Shown here piece after piece: positions 42,296-51,377 of a stretch of DNA of 64,000 bases. Source of the stretch: Rahnella rivi. Lineage in GTDB: Bacteria > Pseudomonadota > Gammaproteobacteria > Enterobacterales > Enterobacteriaceae. Below the pieces are notes generated by a model. That model did no database searches. It had not been told where the DNA came from and was given only the letters and a program-made list of their open reading frames with translations. The stretch covers positions 1-64,000 of the forward strand of contig NZ_JAFMOX010000067.1 of the NCBI RefSeq assembly GCF_019049655.1, read 5' to 3'. The first letter of the stretch is position 1. The number at the start of each line of letters is the position of its first letter. Both the position numbers and the translations under genes were made by a program.

Positions 42296-43440
42296 ATCTG
42301 AAAACTAAAACCCTTGAAATCTTTGCTGATAAATTCGGCTACCCTGCGACCATCACCATCAAGGCGCCGGGCCGCGTGAATCTGATTGGCGAACATACCG
42401 ACTACAACGATGGCTTCGTGCTGCCGTGTGCCATCGACTATGAAACAGTGATCGCCTGCGCGCAGCGTAATGACCGCACGATCCGCGTGATCGCCGCCGA
42501 TTATGACAATGAGGAAGACAGCTTCTCTCTCGACGAACCTATTCTGCACTCCGACACGCACCCGTGGGCCAACTACGTGCGCGGCGTGGTGAAACATCTG
42601 ATGCTGCGTAATAAAGATTTCTCAGGCGCAGACATGGTGATCAGCGGCAACGTGCCACAGGGCGCGGGCCTGAGTTCATCGGCATCTCTGGAAGTGGCGG
42701 TGGGTCAGGCGCTGAAATCCTTGTACGACCTGCCGCTGGACGGCGTGGCGCTGGCGCTGAACGGCCAGGAAGCGGAGAACCAGTTTGTCGGCTGTAACTG
42801 CGGCATCATGGATCAGCTGATTTCCGCCCTCGGCAAGGAAAATCACTCCCTGCTGATTGACTGTCGCTCGCTGGAAACCCGCGCGGTGTCTATGCCGAAA
42901 AATGCAGCCGTCGTCATCATCAACTCCAACGTGAAACGCGGCCTGGTGGACAGCGAATACAACGCCCGTCGCGAACAGTGCGAAGTGGCGGCCCGCTTCT
43001 TCGGCGTGAAAGCGCTGCGTGACGTAGACCCTGCCCTGTTCTTCTCCATTCAGGACGAGCTGGATCCGGTGGTGGCCCGCCGTGCGCGTCACGTTATCAC
43101 TGAAAACGACCGCACGCTGGCAGCGGCTGACGCACTGGCCAGCGGTGACCTGAAACGTATGGGCGAACTGATGGCGGAATCTCACGCCTCCATGCGCGAT
43201 GATTTCGAAATCACCGTACCGCAAATCGACAAGCTGGTGGACATCGTCAAAGAAGTGATCGGCGATAAAGGCGGTGTGCGCATGACCGGCGGCGGCTTCG
43301 GTGGCTGCATCGTGGCGCTGGTGCCGGAAGACATGGTGGAAAAAGTCCGTTACGCGGTTGAACAGCAATATCAGGCGCACAGCGGCCTGAAAGAAACCTT
43401 CTACGTCTGCACCGCTTCACAAGGAGCAGGCGTATGTTAA
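42292..43440 (+). CDS. galK: Galactokinase
   Basis: A 382-residue GHMP kinase. The galactokinase signature GRVNLIGEHTDYNDG, the ATP loop VPQGAGLSSSASLEVA and GVRMTGGGFGGC are all present. It phosphorylates galactose at C1. Its start overlaps galT and its end overlaps galM by 7 nt, showing tight coupling. Confidence 0.97.
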   Translation: MNLKTKTLEIFADKFGYPATITIKAPGRVNLIGEHTDYNDGFVLPCAIDYETVIACAQRNDRTIRVIAADYDNEEDSFSLDEPILHSDTHPWANYVRGVVKHLMLRNKDFSGADMVISGNVPQGAGLSSSASLEVAVGQALKSLYDLPLDGVALALNGQEAENQFVGCNCGIMDQLISALGKENHSLLIDCRSLETRAVSMPKNAAVVIINSNVKRGLVDSEYNARREQCEVAARFFGVKALRDVDPALFFSIQDELDPVVARRARHVITENDRTLAAADALASGDLKRMGELMAESHASMRDDFEITVPQIDKLVDIVKEVIGDKGGVRMTGGGFGGCIVALVPEDMVEKVRYAVEQQYQAHSGLKETFYVCTASQGAGVC

Positions 43441-44480
43441 AACCTGAAAACACACAGCTGGCCCCAGATGGCCAGCCGTTTGAACAGGTAACGCTACAGA
43501 ATGCGGCGGGTGCCACCGCCACATTCATGGACTGGGGCGCAACCTGGCTTTCTTTCACGCTGCCACTGGCGGACGGTTCCACACGAGAACTGTTGCTCGG
43601 CTGTGAGTCGCCACACGACTACATGAACCAGAGCGCATACCTTGGCGCGACCGTGGGACGTTATGCCAACCGCATCGCCCGTTCTCAGTTTGAGATCGAC
43701 GGTAAACCGCATCTGGTGGTCGCCAACCAGGGCGTTCATCAGCTGCACGGCGGGCCGGAAGGTTTTCATGCGCGCCGCTGGAAGATCCTGTCCCGGACCG
43801 CACAAAAAATCAGTTTCCAGCTGTTTTCCGCCGACGGCGATCAGGGGTTCCCTGGGAATATGACCGCCACGGTGCATTATCAGCTGACCGACGATAACCG
43901 TCTGGAAATCCGCTACGAAGCCACCGTGGATAAACTGTGTCCGGTCAATCTGACCAATCATGCCTATTTCAACCTTGATGGCGAAGGCACCGATGCGCGC
44001 CAGCACAAGTTACAGCTGTTTGCCGATCGTTTCCTGCCGGTCGACAGCGACGGCATTCCCTGTGCTGACCCGACGACGGTGGAAAACACTGGCATGAACT
44101 TCAATGCACCGAAAACACTGGCGAAAGATTTCCTCAGCGACCGCGATCAGCAACGAGTGAAAGGCTACGATCATGCGTATTTGCTTAACCGTACCTGCAA
44201 TTCCGGTGAATTCCCGGCGGCGCATTTATGGTCCGCTGACGGTAAAGTTCAGATGAGCGTTTTCACCTCAGCCCCGGCATTGCAGCTCTACAGCGGCAAC
44301 TTCCTTGGCGGAACGCCAAACCGCAGCGGCGGTGAATATGCCAGCTACAGCGGTGTGGCGCTTGAAAGTGAATTCCTGCCAGACAGCCCCAACCACGCCA
44401 CCTGGCCGCAGCCAAGTTGCTGGATAAAACCGGGGCAGACCTATAAGTCGGCCACGACTTATCAATTCTTCGCGCTGTAA
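43434..44480 (+). CDS. galM: Galactose mutarotase (aldose 1-epimerase)
   Basis: A 348-residue beta-sandwich enzyme that interconverts alpha and beta galactose before GalK. Features are GATVGRYANRIA, LTNHAYFNLDGEG (with the catalytic His), YDHAYLLNR and the late GVALESEFLPDSPNH with the catalytic Glu. It is the last gene of galETKM; a strong terminator follows. Confidence 0.96.
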   Translation: MLKPENTQLAPDGQPFEQVTLQNAAGATATFMDWGATWLSFTLPLADGSTRELLLGCESPHDYMNQSAYLGATVGRYANRIARSQFEIDGKPHLVVANQGVHQLHGGPEGFHARRWKILSRTAQKISFQLFSADGDQGFPGNMTATVHYQLTDDNRLEIRYEATVDKLCPVNLTNHAYFNLDGEGTDARQHKLQLFADRFLPVDSDGIPCADPTTVENTGMNFNAPKTLAKDFLSDRDQQRVKGYDHAYLLNRTCNSGEFPAAHLWSADGKVQMSVFTSAPALQLYSGNFLGGTPNRSGGEYASYSGVALESEFLPDSPNHATWPQPSCWIKPGQTYKSATTYQFFAL

Positions 44481-44487
44481 ATCCCAG

Positions 44488-44517
44488 GGACAGGATCGCC
44501 CGATCCTGTCCTTTTTG
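44488..44517 (+). terminator. gal operon terminator
   Basis: An 11-bp stem (GGACAGGATCG / CGATCCTGTCC) is followed by TTTTT. Confidence 0.9.
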
Positions 44518-44621
44518 TGACTCATCCCGCATCTGCATCAGCACATTTTCAGCTAAAGACTTCCGCCGCATCTACGCTTAAGGGGTGTCCTGCGAAAAGG
44601 ACGTTCATTAAGGAGTTCGTT

Positions 44622-44954
44622 ATGCGCTTACCTGTTTTATTCACCCTGCTGGCTACCTTGTGCACCGCCGGTTCAGCTCTGGCGGCCGACCCGGTCAAAA
44701 CCCCTTCTGCGGCACAGACTGCGCAACGTCAAAAGATGACAGATTGTAATTCGCAGGCCACCACGCAGTCACTCAAGGGTGAAGACCGCAAAAAATTCAT
44801 GAGTAATTGCCTGAAAGCAGAGGCTAAAACTGACGATAAAATGAATCCTCAGCAGAAGAAGATGAAAACCTGTAATGCCGATGCGGCGAAGCAAGACCTG
44901 AAAGGCGACGCGCGTAAAACGTTCATGAGTACCTGCCTCAAAAAAGCCAGCTAA
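44622..44954 (+). CDS. psiF: PsiF repeat family exported protein
   Basis: A 110-residue small exported protein. The signal peptide MRLPVLFTLLATLCTAGSALA is cleaved at Ala-Leu-Ala. Two copies of the PsiF repeat follow, each of form KMTDCNSQA...LKGEDRKKFMSNCLK and KMKTCNADA...LKGDARKTFMSTCLK, with paired Cys that may form disulfides. E. coli PsiF is phosphate-starvation induced and of unknown function. The start at 44622 follows AAGGAG. The symbol rests on domain family, not on gene position (E. coli psiF is next to phoA). Confidence 0.8.
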   Translation: MRLPVLFTLLATLCTAGSALAADPVKTPSAAQTAQRQKMTDCNSQATTQSLKGEDRKKFMSNCLKAEAKTDDKMNPQQKKMKTCNADAAKQDLKGDARKTFMSTCLKKAS

Positions 44955-44969
44955 TTACGCTGCACTTTT

Positions 44970-45015
44970 AGACAAAATGCGCGGTTCGGGCAACCGTCTG
45001 CGCGTTTTGTTTTAC
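44970..45015 (+). terminator. Hairpin after psiF
   Basis: A stem of about 10 bp (CAAAATGCGC / GCGCGTTTTG, one G-T pair) with an inner GGTT/AACC helix, ending in T-rich sequence. Confidence 0.6.
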
Positions 45016-45112
45016 ATCCCCGCAGCAAATTCGTTATGTTTAACCTCAAACGGTATGACACACCGCCAATCAGCGTACATACAGATTGCCGATGAGGATA
45101 CCAAGACCCTAT

Positions 45113-45131
45113 AATGATAATTGTTATCATT
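45113..45131. promoter_or_regulatory. Fur box upstream of gpmA
   Basis: AATGATAATTGTTATCATT is a 19-bp dyad matching 8 of 9 arm positions and most of the Fur consensus GATAATGATAATCATTATC. It lies about 30 bp before the gpmA start, overlapping the likely promoter or leader. E. coli gpmA is reported as Fur-repressed. Confidence 0.8.
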
Positions 45132-45160
45132 GAAAATTCAGTTAACTGAGGAGTTTAGCT

Positions 45161-45913
45161 ATGGCTGTAACCAAACTGGTACTGGTAAGACACGGTGAAA
45201 GTGAGTGGAACAAAGAAAACCGTTTTACCGGCTGGCATGATGTTGAACTGTCCGAGAAGGGCCGTACCGAAGCAAAAGCGGCCGGTCAACTGCTGAAAGA
45301 CGAAGGCTTCCACTTTGACTTCGCCTACACCTCTGTGCTGAAACGTGCCATCCATACCCTGTGGAGCGTTTTGGACGAACTGGATCAGCCATGGCTGCCG
45401 GTTGAGAAATCCTGGAAACTGAACGAACGTCACTACGGTGCGTTGCAGGGTCTGGATAAAGCTGAAACCGCGAAAAAATACGGTGACGAGCAAGTTAAAC
45501 AATGGCGTCGTGGCTTTGCCGTGACACCACCAGAACTGGAAAAAAGCGACGAGCGTTTCCCAGGCCACGATCCGCGTTACGCAAAACTGAAACCGGAAGA
45601 GCTGCCGACCACTGAAAGCCTGGCGCTGACCATCGAACGCGTGATCCCTTACTGGACTGAAGTGATCAAACCACGCATCGAAAGCGGCGAGCGCGTGATC
45701 ATCGCAGCACACGGTAACTCCCTGCGTGCTCTGGTGAAATACCTGGATGATCTGGGTGAAGACGAAATTCTGGAACTGAACATCCCTACTGGTGTTCCAC
45801 TGGTTTACGAATTCGACGAAAACTTCAAACCTGTTAAACATTACTATCTGGGCAATGCCGACGAAATCGCAGCGAAAGCAGCGGCCGTGGCAAACCAGGG
45901 TAAAGCGAAGTAA
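45161..45913 (+). CDS. gpmA: 2,3-bisphosphoglycerate-dependent phosphoglycerate mutase
   Basis: A 250-residue glycolytic enzyme interconverting 3- and 2-phosphoglycerate. The phosphohistidine motif is LVRHGESEWN (His11), the second His is in IIAAHGNSLRALV, and NERHYGALQGLDK is diagnostic for the cofactor-dependent class. A TGAGGAG site precedes the ATG. It is monocistronic between a Fur box and a terminator. An antisense open frame of 266 codons covers it and is only a shadow. Confidence 0.97.
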   Translation: MAVTKLVLVRHGESEWNKENRFTGWHDVELSEKGRTEAKAAGQLLKDEGFHFDFAYTSVLKRAIHTLWSVLDELDQPWLPVEKSWKLNERHYGALQGLDKAETAKKYGDEQVKQWRRGFAVTPPELEKSDERFPGHDPRYAKLKPEELPTTESLALTIERVIPYWTEVIKPRIESGERVIIAAHGNSLRALVKYLDDLGEDEILELNIPTGVPLVYEFDENFKPVKHYYLGNADEIAAKAAAVANQGKAK

Positions 45914-45950
45914 TTTCGCGTTTTCTGCGTCACGCAGAAAAACTGACAGA

Positions 45951-45977
45951 GGCACGCGAAAGCGTGCCTTTTTTGTC
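45951..45977 (+). terminator. gpmA terminator
   Basis: The stem GGCACGC / GCGTGCC with a GAAA loop is followed by six T. Confidence 0.9.
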
Positions 45978-46000
45978 TGTGCACCCGCAGGAGAAAACCT

Positions 46001-46474
46001 ATGCCCGTCAGACTCGCCTCACCCGATGAAGCAGAAACACTGTGGGACATCCGTAACCGGGCTATCCGCCACGGATGTCACAATACTTATGATGCCGGGG
46101 TTGTCATGGCGTGGACGCCGGATCAGATGCCTCCCGGCTACCGCAAAGCGATTGAGGAAAACCCGTTTTTCGTCGCGCACGCGCACGGGCAAGATACGCC
46201 CGTGGCAACCGGTTTTCTCGATCTGAAAAATGGCAGTGTTGAAGCGATTTTTACGTTGCCGGAATTCGAAGGGAAAGGCCTCGCCACGCAAATCCTTGAG
46301 GCCATAAAAGCCGAGGCGAAAGCCAGGGGGTTCAGAGCGCTGACGCTGGCTTCCACGCCCAATGCTTTTGAATTCTATAAGAAGAACGGGTTCAGTCTGG
46401 TGAAAGAGAGTCTGTACCGCTCTGAGATGGCGAAGGCTGATTTGCGTTGCATGGATATGCGCTGCGAGCTGTAA
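46001..46474 (+). CDS. GNAT family N-acetyltransferase
   Basis: A 157-residue GNAT-fold protein. The acetyl-CoA loop is EFEGKGLATQILEAIKAEAKARG (motif A, about 89-111), and motif B is LTLASTPNAFEFYKKNGF. It begins VRLASPDEAETLWDIRNRA, as ribosomal- or small-molecule-type acetyltransferases do. The substrate is unknown. A CAGGAGA precedes the ATG. It lies just past the gpmA terminator, convergent with aroG. Confidence 0.85.
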   Translation: MPVRLASPDEAETLWDIRNRAIRHGCHNTYDAGVVMAWTPDQMPPGYRKAIEENPFFVAHAHGQDTPVATGFLDLKNGSVEAIFTLPEFEGKGLATQILEAIKAEAKARGFRALTLASTPNAFEFYKKNGFSLVKESLYRSEMAKADLRCMDMRCEL

Positions 46475-46488
46475 GGCGCTTTCTGATA

Positions 46489-46520
46489 ATAAAAAGCCCC
46501 GCAAGACTGACGGGGCTTGT
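46489..46520. terminator. Bidirectional terminator between the GNAT gene and aroG
   Basis: The stem AAGCCCCG / CGGGGCTT has an A-run at 46489-46493, giving a U-run for minus-strand aroG. Confidence 0.85.
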
Positions 46521-46542
46521 AAAGGCAATTCAGAGAGTGGAA

Positions 46543-47595
46543 TTAACCGCGGCGCGCTTTTACCGCGTCAGCCAGGCTGCGCAGCAGCACTTCGGTATCT
46601 TCCCAGCCGATGCAGGCATCCGTTACGCTCTGGCCGTAAACCAGCGGCTCGCCGCTGTCGAGATTCTGATTACCTTCTACCAGGTGGCTTTCGACCATCA
46701 CGCCCATGACAGCCTGCTCGCCGCCAGCGACCTGCGCACAAACATCTTCACAGACTTCCATCTGCTTTTTGAACTGTTTGCTGCTGTTGGCATGGCTGAA
46801 ATCGATCATGATACGCGCCGGAAGACCGCCTTTTTTCAGGCCTTCTTTCACTTCCTGCACATCCTGCGCGCTGTAGTTTGGTTTTTTGCCGCCGCGCAGA
46901 ATGATATGGCAGTCGTTATTTCCGCTGGTATTCACAATGGCGGAGTGACCCCATTTGGTGACCGACAGGAAGCAGTGCGGTGCGCCCGCGGCGTTGATCG
47001 CATCGATCGCCACTTTAATGGTGCCGTCGGTGCCATTTTTGAAACCAACCGGACAGGACAACCCGGAGGACAGCTCGCGGTGAACCTGAGACTCGGTGGT
47101 ACGCGCGCCAATTGCGCCCCAGCTCATCAGATCGGCCAGATATTGCGGGGTGATCATGTCCAGGAACTCACCCGCCGCAGGCAGGCCGGTATCATTAATA
47201 TCCAGTAACAATTTGCGTGCTATGCGCAAACCATCATTAATCTGGTAACTGTTGTTCATATGCGGGTCGTTAATCAGGCCTTTCCAGCCGACGGTCGTGC
47301 GCGGTTTTTCGAAGTACACACGCATCACGACTTCCAGCTCGCCCTGCAGTTCTTCACGCATTTTCATCAGGCGGGCGGCGTATTCTTTGGCAGCTTTGGG
47401 ATCATTGATGGAACAGGGACCGATCACTACCAGAAGACGATCATCGTTTCCTTTCAGAATCTTATGAATGGCATTGCGTGCCTGAGAGACTGTTTTCGCC
47501 GCTTTATCTGTCGCAGGAAATTTTTCCAGCAAGGCGACAGGTGGCAAAAGTTCCTTAATTTCTTTAATACGTAAATCGTCGTTTTGATAATTCAT
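46543..47595 (-). CDS. aroG: 3-deoxy-7-phosphoheptulonate (DAHP) synthase, AroG type
   Basis: A 350-residue class I DAHP synthase that condenses PEP and erythrose 4-phosphate, the first step of aromatic synthesis. Motifs are VIGPCSINDPKAA, KPRTTVGWKGLINDP, GARTTESQVHRELSSG and MIDFSHANSSK. Length and the start (MNYQNDDLRIKEIKELLPP) match the phenylalanine-sensitive AroG isozyme, as does its place next to ybgS and gpmA. A perfect TyrR box lies 77 bp upstream. Confidence 0.95.
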   Translation of the reverse strand: MNYQNDDLRIKEIKELLPPVALLEKFPATDKAAKTVSQARNAIHKILKGNDDRLLVVIGPCSINDPKAAKEYAARLMKMREELQGELEVVMRVYFEKPRTTVGWKGLINDPHMNNSYQINDGLRIARKLLLDINDTGLPAAGEFLDMITPQYLADLMSWGAIGARTTESQVHRELSSGLSCPVGFKNGTDGTIKVAIDAINAAGAPHCFLSVTKWGHSAIVNTSGNNDCHIILRGGKKPNYSAQDVQEVKEGLKKGGLPARIMIDFSHANSSKQFKKQMEVCEDVCAQVAGGEQAVMGVMVESHLVEGNQNLDSGEPLVYGQSVTDACIGWEDTEVLLRSLADAVKARRG

Positions 47596-47671
47596 AACTG
47601 TTCCATTCGGGTATTCATAAGAGACGAAGCGAAACGCTGACCGCGTTCAATCTAGCCGTATTGGGTGACGG

Positions 47672-47689
47672 TGTAAATCTACTTTTACA
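47672..47689. promoter_or_regulatory. TyrR box upstream of aroG
   Basis: TGTAAATCTACTTTTACA is an exact TGTAAA-N6-TTTACA match. E. coli aroG is repressed by TyrR with phenylalanine or tryptophan; the location fits repression. Confidence 0.85.
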
Positions 47690-47794
47690 CTTACGAATAG
47701 TCTCATTTTGATTCAGGACATGAATTCATTAGCTAGGCTTTAAGAGTTCACAAAAAACGACGACGGATCCTTCTGGAATAATGGAGATGACAAT

Positions 47795-48133
47795 ATGAAT
47801 AAGTTCGCAATCGCATTTTTTACCGCAGCTCTGGCCCTGACTTCAGGTGCCGCGCTTGCAGAAGGCACAGACGCTGGTTCAAATAACGGCGCAGCAAATC
47901 AGTCAGACAGCCCGGGTTCAATTCAGAAAATCGCACCTAAAGGTGTCGATAACAGCAAAATCAACGAAACCAATAAACCCGTTGATGAAGTCCATAAAAA
48001 AACGCACAAAACGACTGACAAAACTCACAACATGAGTAAGAAAACAGTCGACCATAAAAAAGCCATGTGTAAGGACGGCCGTTGTCCGGATCAGGTCCCA
48101 GGCACTAACCAGTCTAAAGCCACGGGTAACTAA
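47795..48133 (+). CDS. ybgS: YbgS-like exported small protein
   Basis: A 112-residue exported hydrophilic protein. The signal peptide MNKFAIAFFTAALALTSGA is cleaved near ALAEG. The start of the mature part (GSNNGAANQSD) and the MCKDGRCPD motif near the C-terminus match E. coli YbgS, which occupies the same place between aroG and zitB. The middle is Lys/His/Thr-rich (VHKKTHKTTDKTHN). The function is unknown. A GGAGATGAC site precedes the ATG. Confidence 0.85.
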   Translation: MNKFAIAFFTAALALTSGAALAEGTDAGSNNGAANQSDSPGSIQKIAPKGVDNSKINETNKPVDEVHKKTHKTTDKTHNMSKKTVDHKKAMCKDGRCPDQVPGTNQSKATGN

Positions 48134-48155
48134 TTCCCGCCCCGGCAATGCTGAA

Positions 48156-48184
48156 CAGAGGAACTTCGGTTCCTCTTTTTTTGC
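48156..48184 (+). terminator. ybgS terminator
   Basis: The stem AGAGGAAC / GTTCCTCT with a TTCG tetraloop is followed by seven T. Confidence 0.9.
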
Positions 48185-48259
48185 CCTTTCCCCTTCTTGC
48201 AACACCTCAAGATTACGTTATTGTAATCCCCTCTATTCATCATCTTTGTGAATACAACT

Positions 48260-49207
48260 ATGTCTTCTTTTTTACCTCAGGATAAAAACAGCCGCCGTCT
48301 GTTGCTGGCGTTTTTAATCACCGTCACCTTTATGGTGGCGGAAGTGATCGGCGGTTTAATTTCCGGCTCACTGGCGCTGCTGGCCGACGCGGGACACATG
48401 CTGACCGACGCCGCTGCACTGCTTGTAGCGCTGTTGGCGGTACGTTTCGCGAAACGTAAGCCTAACTCGCGACATACCTTTGGTTATCTGCGCCTGACCA
48501 CCATGGCGGCTTTCGTGAACGCGGCGGCGCTGCTGGTGATTGTCGTGCTGATTGTCTGGGAGGCGATTGCCCGTTTCTTCAATCCGCAACCTGTGATGGG
48601 CACCACGATGTTAGTGATCGCCATTGCCGGGCTTTTTGCCAATATTTTGGCATTCTGGCTTCTGCATCAGGGTGAAGAAAAAGCCAATATCAATGTGCGT
48701 GCTGCCGCGCTGCACGTACTGGGAGATTTGCTCGGGTCGATTGGTGCGGTCGGTGCAGCGCTCATCATCATGTATACCGGCTGGACGCCGATCGACCCGA
48801 TTCTGTCTGTGCTGGTGTCTTGTTTAGTGCTGAGTAATGCGTGGCGGTTACTGCGCGAGAGTTTCCATGAGTTACTGGAAGGGACGCCGGAGGAAATCGA
48901 TATCGAGCAACTGCGCAGGGACCTGTCGCAAAGCATTCCCGAAGTGCGCAATGTGCATCACGTTCACGTCTGGCAGATTGGCGAGCAACGGCTGATGACG
49001 TTGCATGTTCAGGTCGTTCCGCCACATGACCACGACGCACTGCTTGACCGTATTCAGCATCACTTACTGGAAAAATGTCGCATTGGCCATGCAACGATAC
49101 AGATGGAGTACGGTACATGCGAAACGCCAGATTGCGTGATCAACGAAGTGCCTGCCGCCAGCGCGGGACACGATCATCACGGTCATAGCCACGCACATCA
49201 TCACTGA
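48260..49207 (+). CDS. zitB: Zinc/cadmium cation diffusion facilitator
   Basis: A 315-residue inner-membrane CDF exporter with six TM segments. The zinc-site Asp/His motifs are ALLADAGHMLTDAAAL (TM2) and AALHVLGDLLGS (TM5). The cytoplasmic domain has VRNVHHVHVWQ and HVQVVPPHDHD. A His-rich tail (GHDHHGHSHAHHH) ends the protein. The start at 48260 is an ATG; a GTG lies four codons earlier, and no strong ribosome site separates them. Confidence 0.93.
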   Translation: MSSFLPQDKNSRRLLLAFLITVTFMVAEVIGGLISGSLALLADAGHMLTDAAALLVALLAVRFAKRKPNSRHTFGYLRLTTMAAFVNAAALLVIVVLIVWEAIARFFNPQPVMGTTMLVIAIAGLFANILAFWLLHQGEEKANINVRAAALHVLGDLLGSIGAVGAALIIMYTGWTPIDPILSVLVSCLVLSNAWRLLRESFHELLEGTPEEIDIEQLRRDLSQSIPEVRNVHHVHVWQIGEQRLMTLHVQVVPPHDHDALLDRIQHHLLEKCRIGHATIQMEYGTCETPDCVINEVPAASAGHDHHGHSHAHHH

Positions 49208-49225
49208 CTGTCAGTTGTTTCATAA

Positions 49226-49257
49226 AGCAAAACGCCTCCGTCCGGAGGCGTTTTGCT
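49226..49257. terminator. Bidirectional terminator between zitB and pnuC
   Basis: A near-continuous stem AGCAAAACGCCTCCG / CGGAGGCGTTTTGCT between convergent genes. Confidence 0.9.
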
Positions 49258-49269
49258 AATGCAAGGAAC

Positions 49270-49995
49270 TCAGGCCGTTTGCAGCGGCAGTGAACCGTTT
49301 TGCTTCGCGCTTTTGATCCACAACCATGAACCGTTCAGCGCAATCAGTGTGAGCAGCACATATTCAAGCGCCATGGCATACACGCCCTGATAGGCGAATA
49401 TCGCCACGCTTATCACGTCGATGACCACCCACAGCAGCCAGTTCTCGACGTATTTTCGGGTCATCAACAACATCGCGACAATTGACAGCACCATCATGGA
49501 AGAATCCCAGAACGGGAAAGCATCCGGCTGCAATTCCGGCATCTGAACATTCAGCCCTAACGCCTGCATCAGATTGACGGCCAGCAACGTGAGCGCAGCA
49601 AATACACGGTCAATGTTGAACGTCATCAGTAAAATACCCGCGAGGCAAACCACGCCCCACACCACCGCCTTTCCACGTGGCAGCCAGCGAATTTGCAGCT
49701 CTGCCTGTTGATCTGCCGTCTTACGGCTCCAGGCATACCAGCCGTAAATATTGGCACCGAAGAAAAACACCTGAAGCAAGAGGCTTGCGTAAAGCTGGAT
49801 CTGGAAGAAGATGATCGCAAACAGCGTGACGTTAATAAGGCCAAACGGGTAGTTGATCAGTTTCTCTTTACTGGCATACCAGATGCACAATAAGCCAAAG
49901 AGTGTACCGACAGCTTCGATCCATGACAGGTCATATCCGCCTTTTCCCAGCGGAATATGCACCAGGATATTGCTGGTACTTAAAAAATCCATCAT
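49270..49995 (-). CDS. pnuC: Nicotinamide riboside transporter
   Basis: A 241-residue membrane protein with seven hydrophobic segments. The PnuC features are GLLCIWYASKEKLINYPFGLINV, ANIYGWYAWS and ENWLLWVVIDVISVAIFAYQGVY. It admits nicotinamide riboside, which is trapped by NadR phosphorylation. It follows nadA by 36 bp on the same strand and is likely cotranscribed and NadR-controlled. Confidence 0.95.
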   Translation of the reverse strand: MMDFLSTSNILVHIPLGKGGYDLSWIEAVGTLFGLLCIWYASKEKLINYPFGLINVTLFAIIFFQIQLYASLLLQVFFFGANIYGWYAWSRKTADQQAELQIRWLPRGKAVVWGVVCLAGILLMTFNIDRVFAALTLLAVNLMQALGLNVQMPELQPDAFPFWDSSMMVLSIVAMLLMTRKYVENWLLWVVIDVISVAIFAYQGVYAMALEYVLLTLIALNGSWLWIKSAKQNGSLPLQTA

Positions 49996-50031
49996 TGCAC
50001 ATTTCCTTTTCGACAGTTACAAAGCTGTGGC

Positions 50032-51096
50032 TTAGAGCGCTTTCGTCTGAGGGCGTAATTTCAGTTCCGCCGCAAACGCCAGCATACGGTTCAGGGGTAT
50101 CAGCGATTTCACCCGCAGCGCTTCATCTACTTCTATAGCATGTTGTGCACCGCCGGACTCAAGCCCGTCTGCAATGGCTTTCAGGCCATTCATCGCCATC
50201 CACGGACAATGCGCACAGGTGCGGCAGCTTGCGCCCTCGCCCGCCGTCGGGGCTTCGAACAATTCTTTGTCCGGGCATGCTTGCTGCATTTTGTAGAAAA
50301 TTCCACGATCGGTCGCCACAATCAGCTGCTTGTTTGGCAAGGTTCTGGCCGCCTGAATCAGCTGGCTTGTAGAACCGACGGCGTCAGCCATGTCTACGAT
50401 CGCCTGTGGGGACTCCGGATGCACCAGCACAGCGGCATTCGGGTACAAACCTTTCATTCGGGTCAGGGCCTGTGTTTTGAACTCGTCATGGACGATACAG
50501 GCCCCCTGCCAGCACAACACGTCGGCACCCGTCTGTTTACGCACGTAATTTCCGAGATGACGGTCCGGCGCCCAAATGATTTTTTCACCCAGACTGTCCA
50601 GATGCTCAATAAGTTCAACCGCGATGCTGGATGTCACCACCCAGTCGGCGCGTGCTTTTACCGCCGCAGAGGTATTAGCGTAGACCACCACGGTGCGGTC
50701 AGGATGCTGGTCGCAAAAATCTGAGAACGCCTGCTCCGGGCAACCGAGATCCAACGAACACTCCGCATTGAGCGTCGGCATCAGCACCGTTTTCTCAGGG
50801 CTGAGGATTTTGGCCGTTTCGCCCATAAAGCGCACGCCGGCTACCAGCAGCGTGGAAGCGGGATGCTGACTGCCAAAACGCGCCATTTCTAAAGAGTCCG
50901 CGACGATACCGCCAGTTTCCTCGGCCAGCGCCTGAATCTCAGGATCGGTGTAATAATGCGCCACCATCACGGCATCACGTTCTTTTAGCAGTTTTCTGAT
51001 CTTCTCTTTATAGAAAGTCTTTTCATCTGCATTCAGAACGGCGGGTTTCGGGGGGAAAGGATAAACCGTCGCATTCAGATCCAATGTTTCGCTCAT
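50032..51096 (-). CDS. nadA: Quinolinate synthase
   Basis: A 354-residue 4Fe-4S enzyme making quinolinate from iminoaspartate and dihydroxyacetone phosphate, for NAD. Cluster cysteines are seen in ECSLDLGCP, in CWQGACIVHDE and in SCRTCAHCPWM. MVAHYYTDPEIQ and VYANTSAAVKARADW are diagnostic. The start at 51096 (MSETLDLN) is preferred; an ATG three codons earlier is possible. It leads nadA-pnuC. Confidence 0.95.
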   Translation of the reverse strand: MSETLDLNATVYPFPPKPAVLNADEKTFYKEKIRKLLKERDAVMVAHYYTDPEIQALAEETGGIVADSLEMARFGSQHPASTLLVAGVRFMGETAKILSPEKTVLMPTLNAECSLDLGCPEQAFSDFCDQHPDRTVVVYANTSAAVKARADWVVTSSIAVELIEHLDSLGEKIIWAPDRHLGNYVRKQTGADVLCWQGACIVHDEFKTQALTRMKGLYPNAAVLVHPESPQAIVDMADAVGSTSQLIQAARTLPNKQLIVATDRGIFYKMQQACPDKELFEAPTAGEGASCRTCAHCPWMAMNGLKAIADGLESGGAQHAIEVDEALRVKSLIPLNRMLAFAAELKLRPQTKAL

Positions 51097-51170
51097 ACTC
51101 GTCATCTCATTCAGTCAGGCCGTATGCCTGAAGGCGGGAAGCCACTCTCTGGTTCATGATGAAGCAGAGT

Positions 51171-51188
51171 AGTTTTGTATGCTAAACA
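51171..51188. promoter_or_regulatory. NadR-like operator upstream of nadA
   Basis: AGTTTTGTATGCTAAACA resembles the enteric NadR box TGTTTA-N6-TAAACA, with the right half exact and two mismatches in the left. It lies about 75-90 bp before nadA. The rest of 51097-51330 is AT-rich and holds no gene. Confidence 0.5.
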
Positions 51189-51330
51189 AAATACCGTAAA
51201 ACACGAGTGAAGTCGTCCAAATTATAGACGTAGAGCTTAAAATGTTTACTGGACTTAAAAGAGACGAGGTTTGAGCAAATTACAGGAAAAACGAAGACCG
51301 CGATGGAAGGAAGTTTCGGGCGTCAGATGC

Positions 51331-51358
51331 GAAAAAAGCGCCAAAAGGCGCTTTTTTC
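51331..51358 (-). terminator. Terminator of the tRNA-Lys operon
   Basis: The stem GAAAAAAGCGCC / GGCGCTTTTTTC around AAAA lies about 20 bp past the last repeat; on the minus strand it ends in six T. Confidence 0.85.
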
Positions 51359-51377
51359 TGAATTCTGCAATTTAGAG

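Noticed and set aside
45155..45955. 266-codon minus-strand open frame covering gpmA
   Set aside because: It is antisense to a clear gpmA and has no family features or ribosome site.
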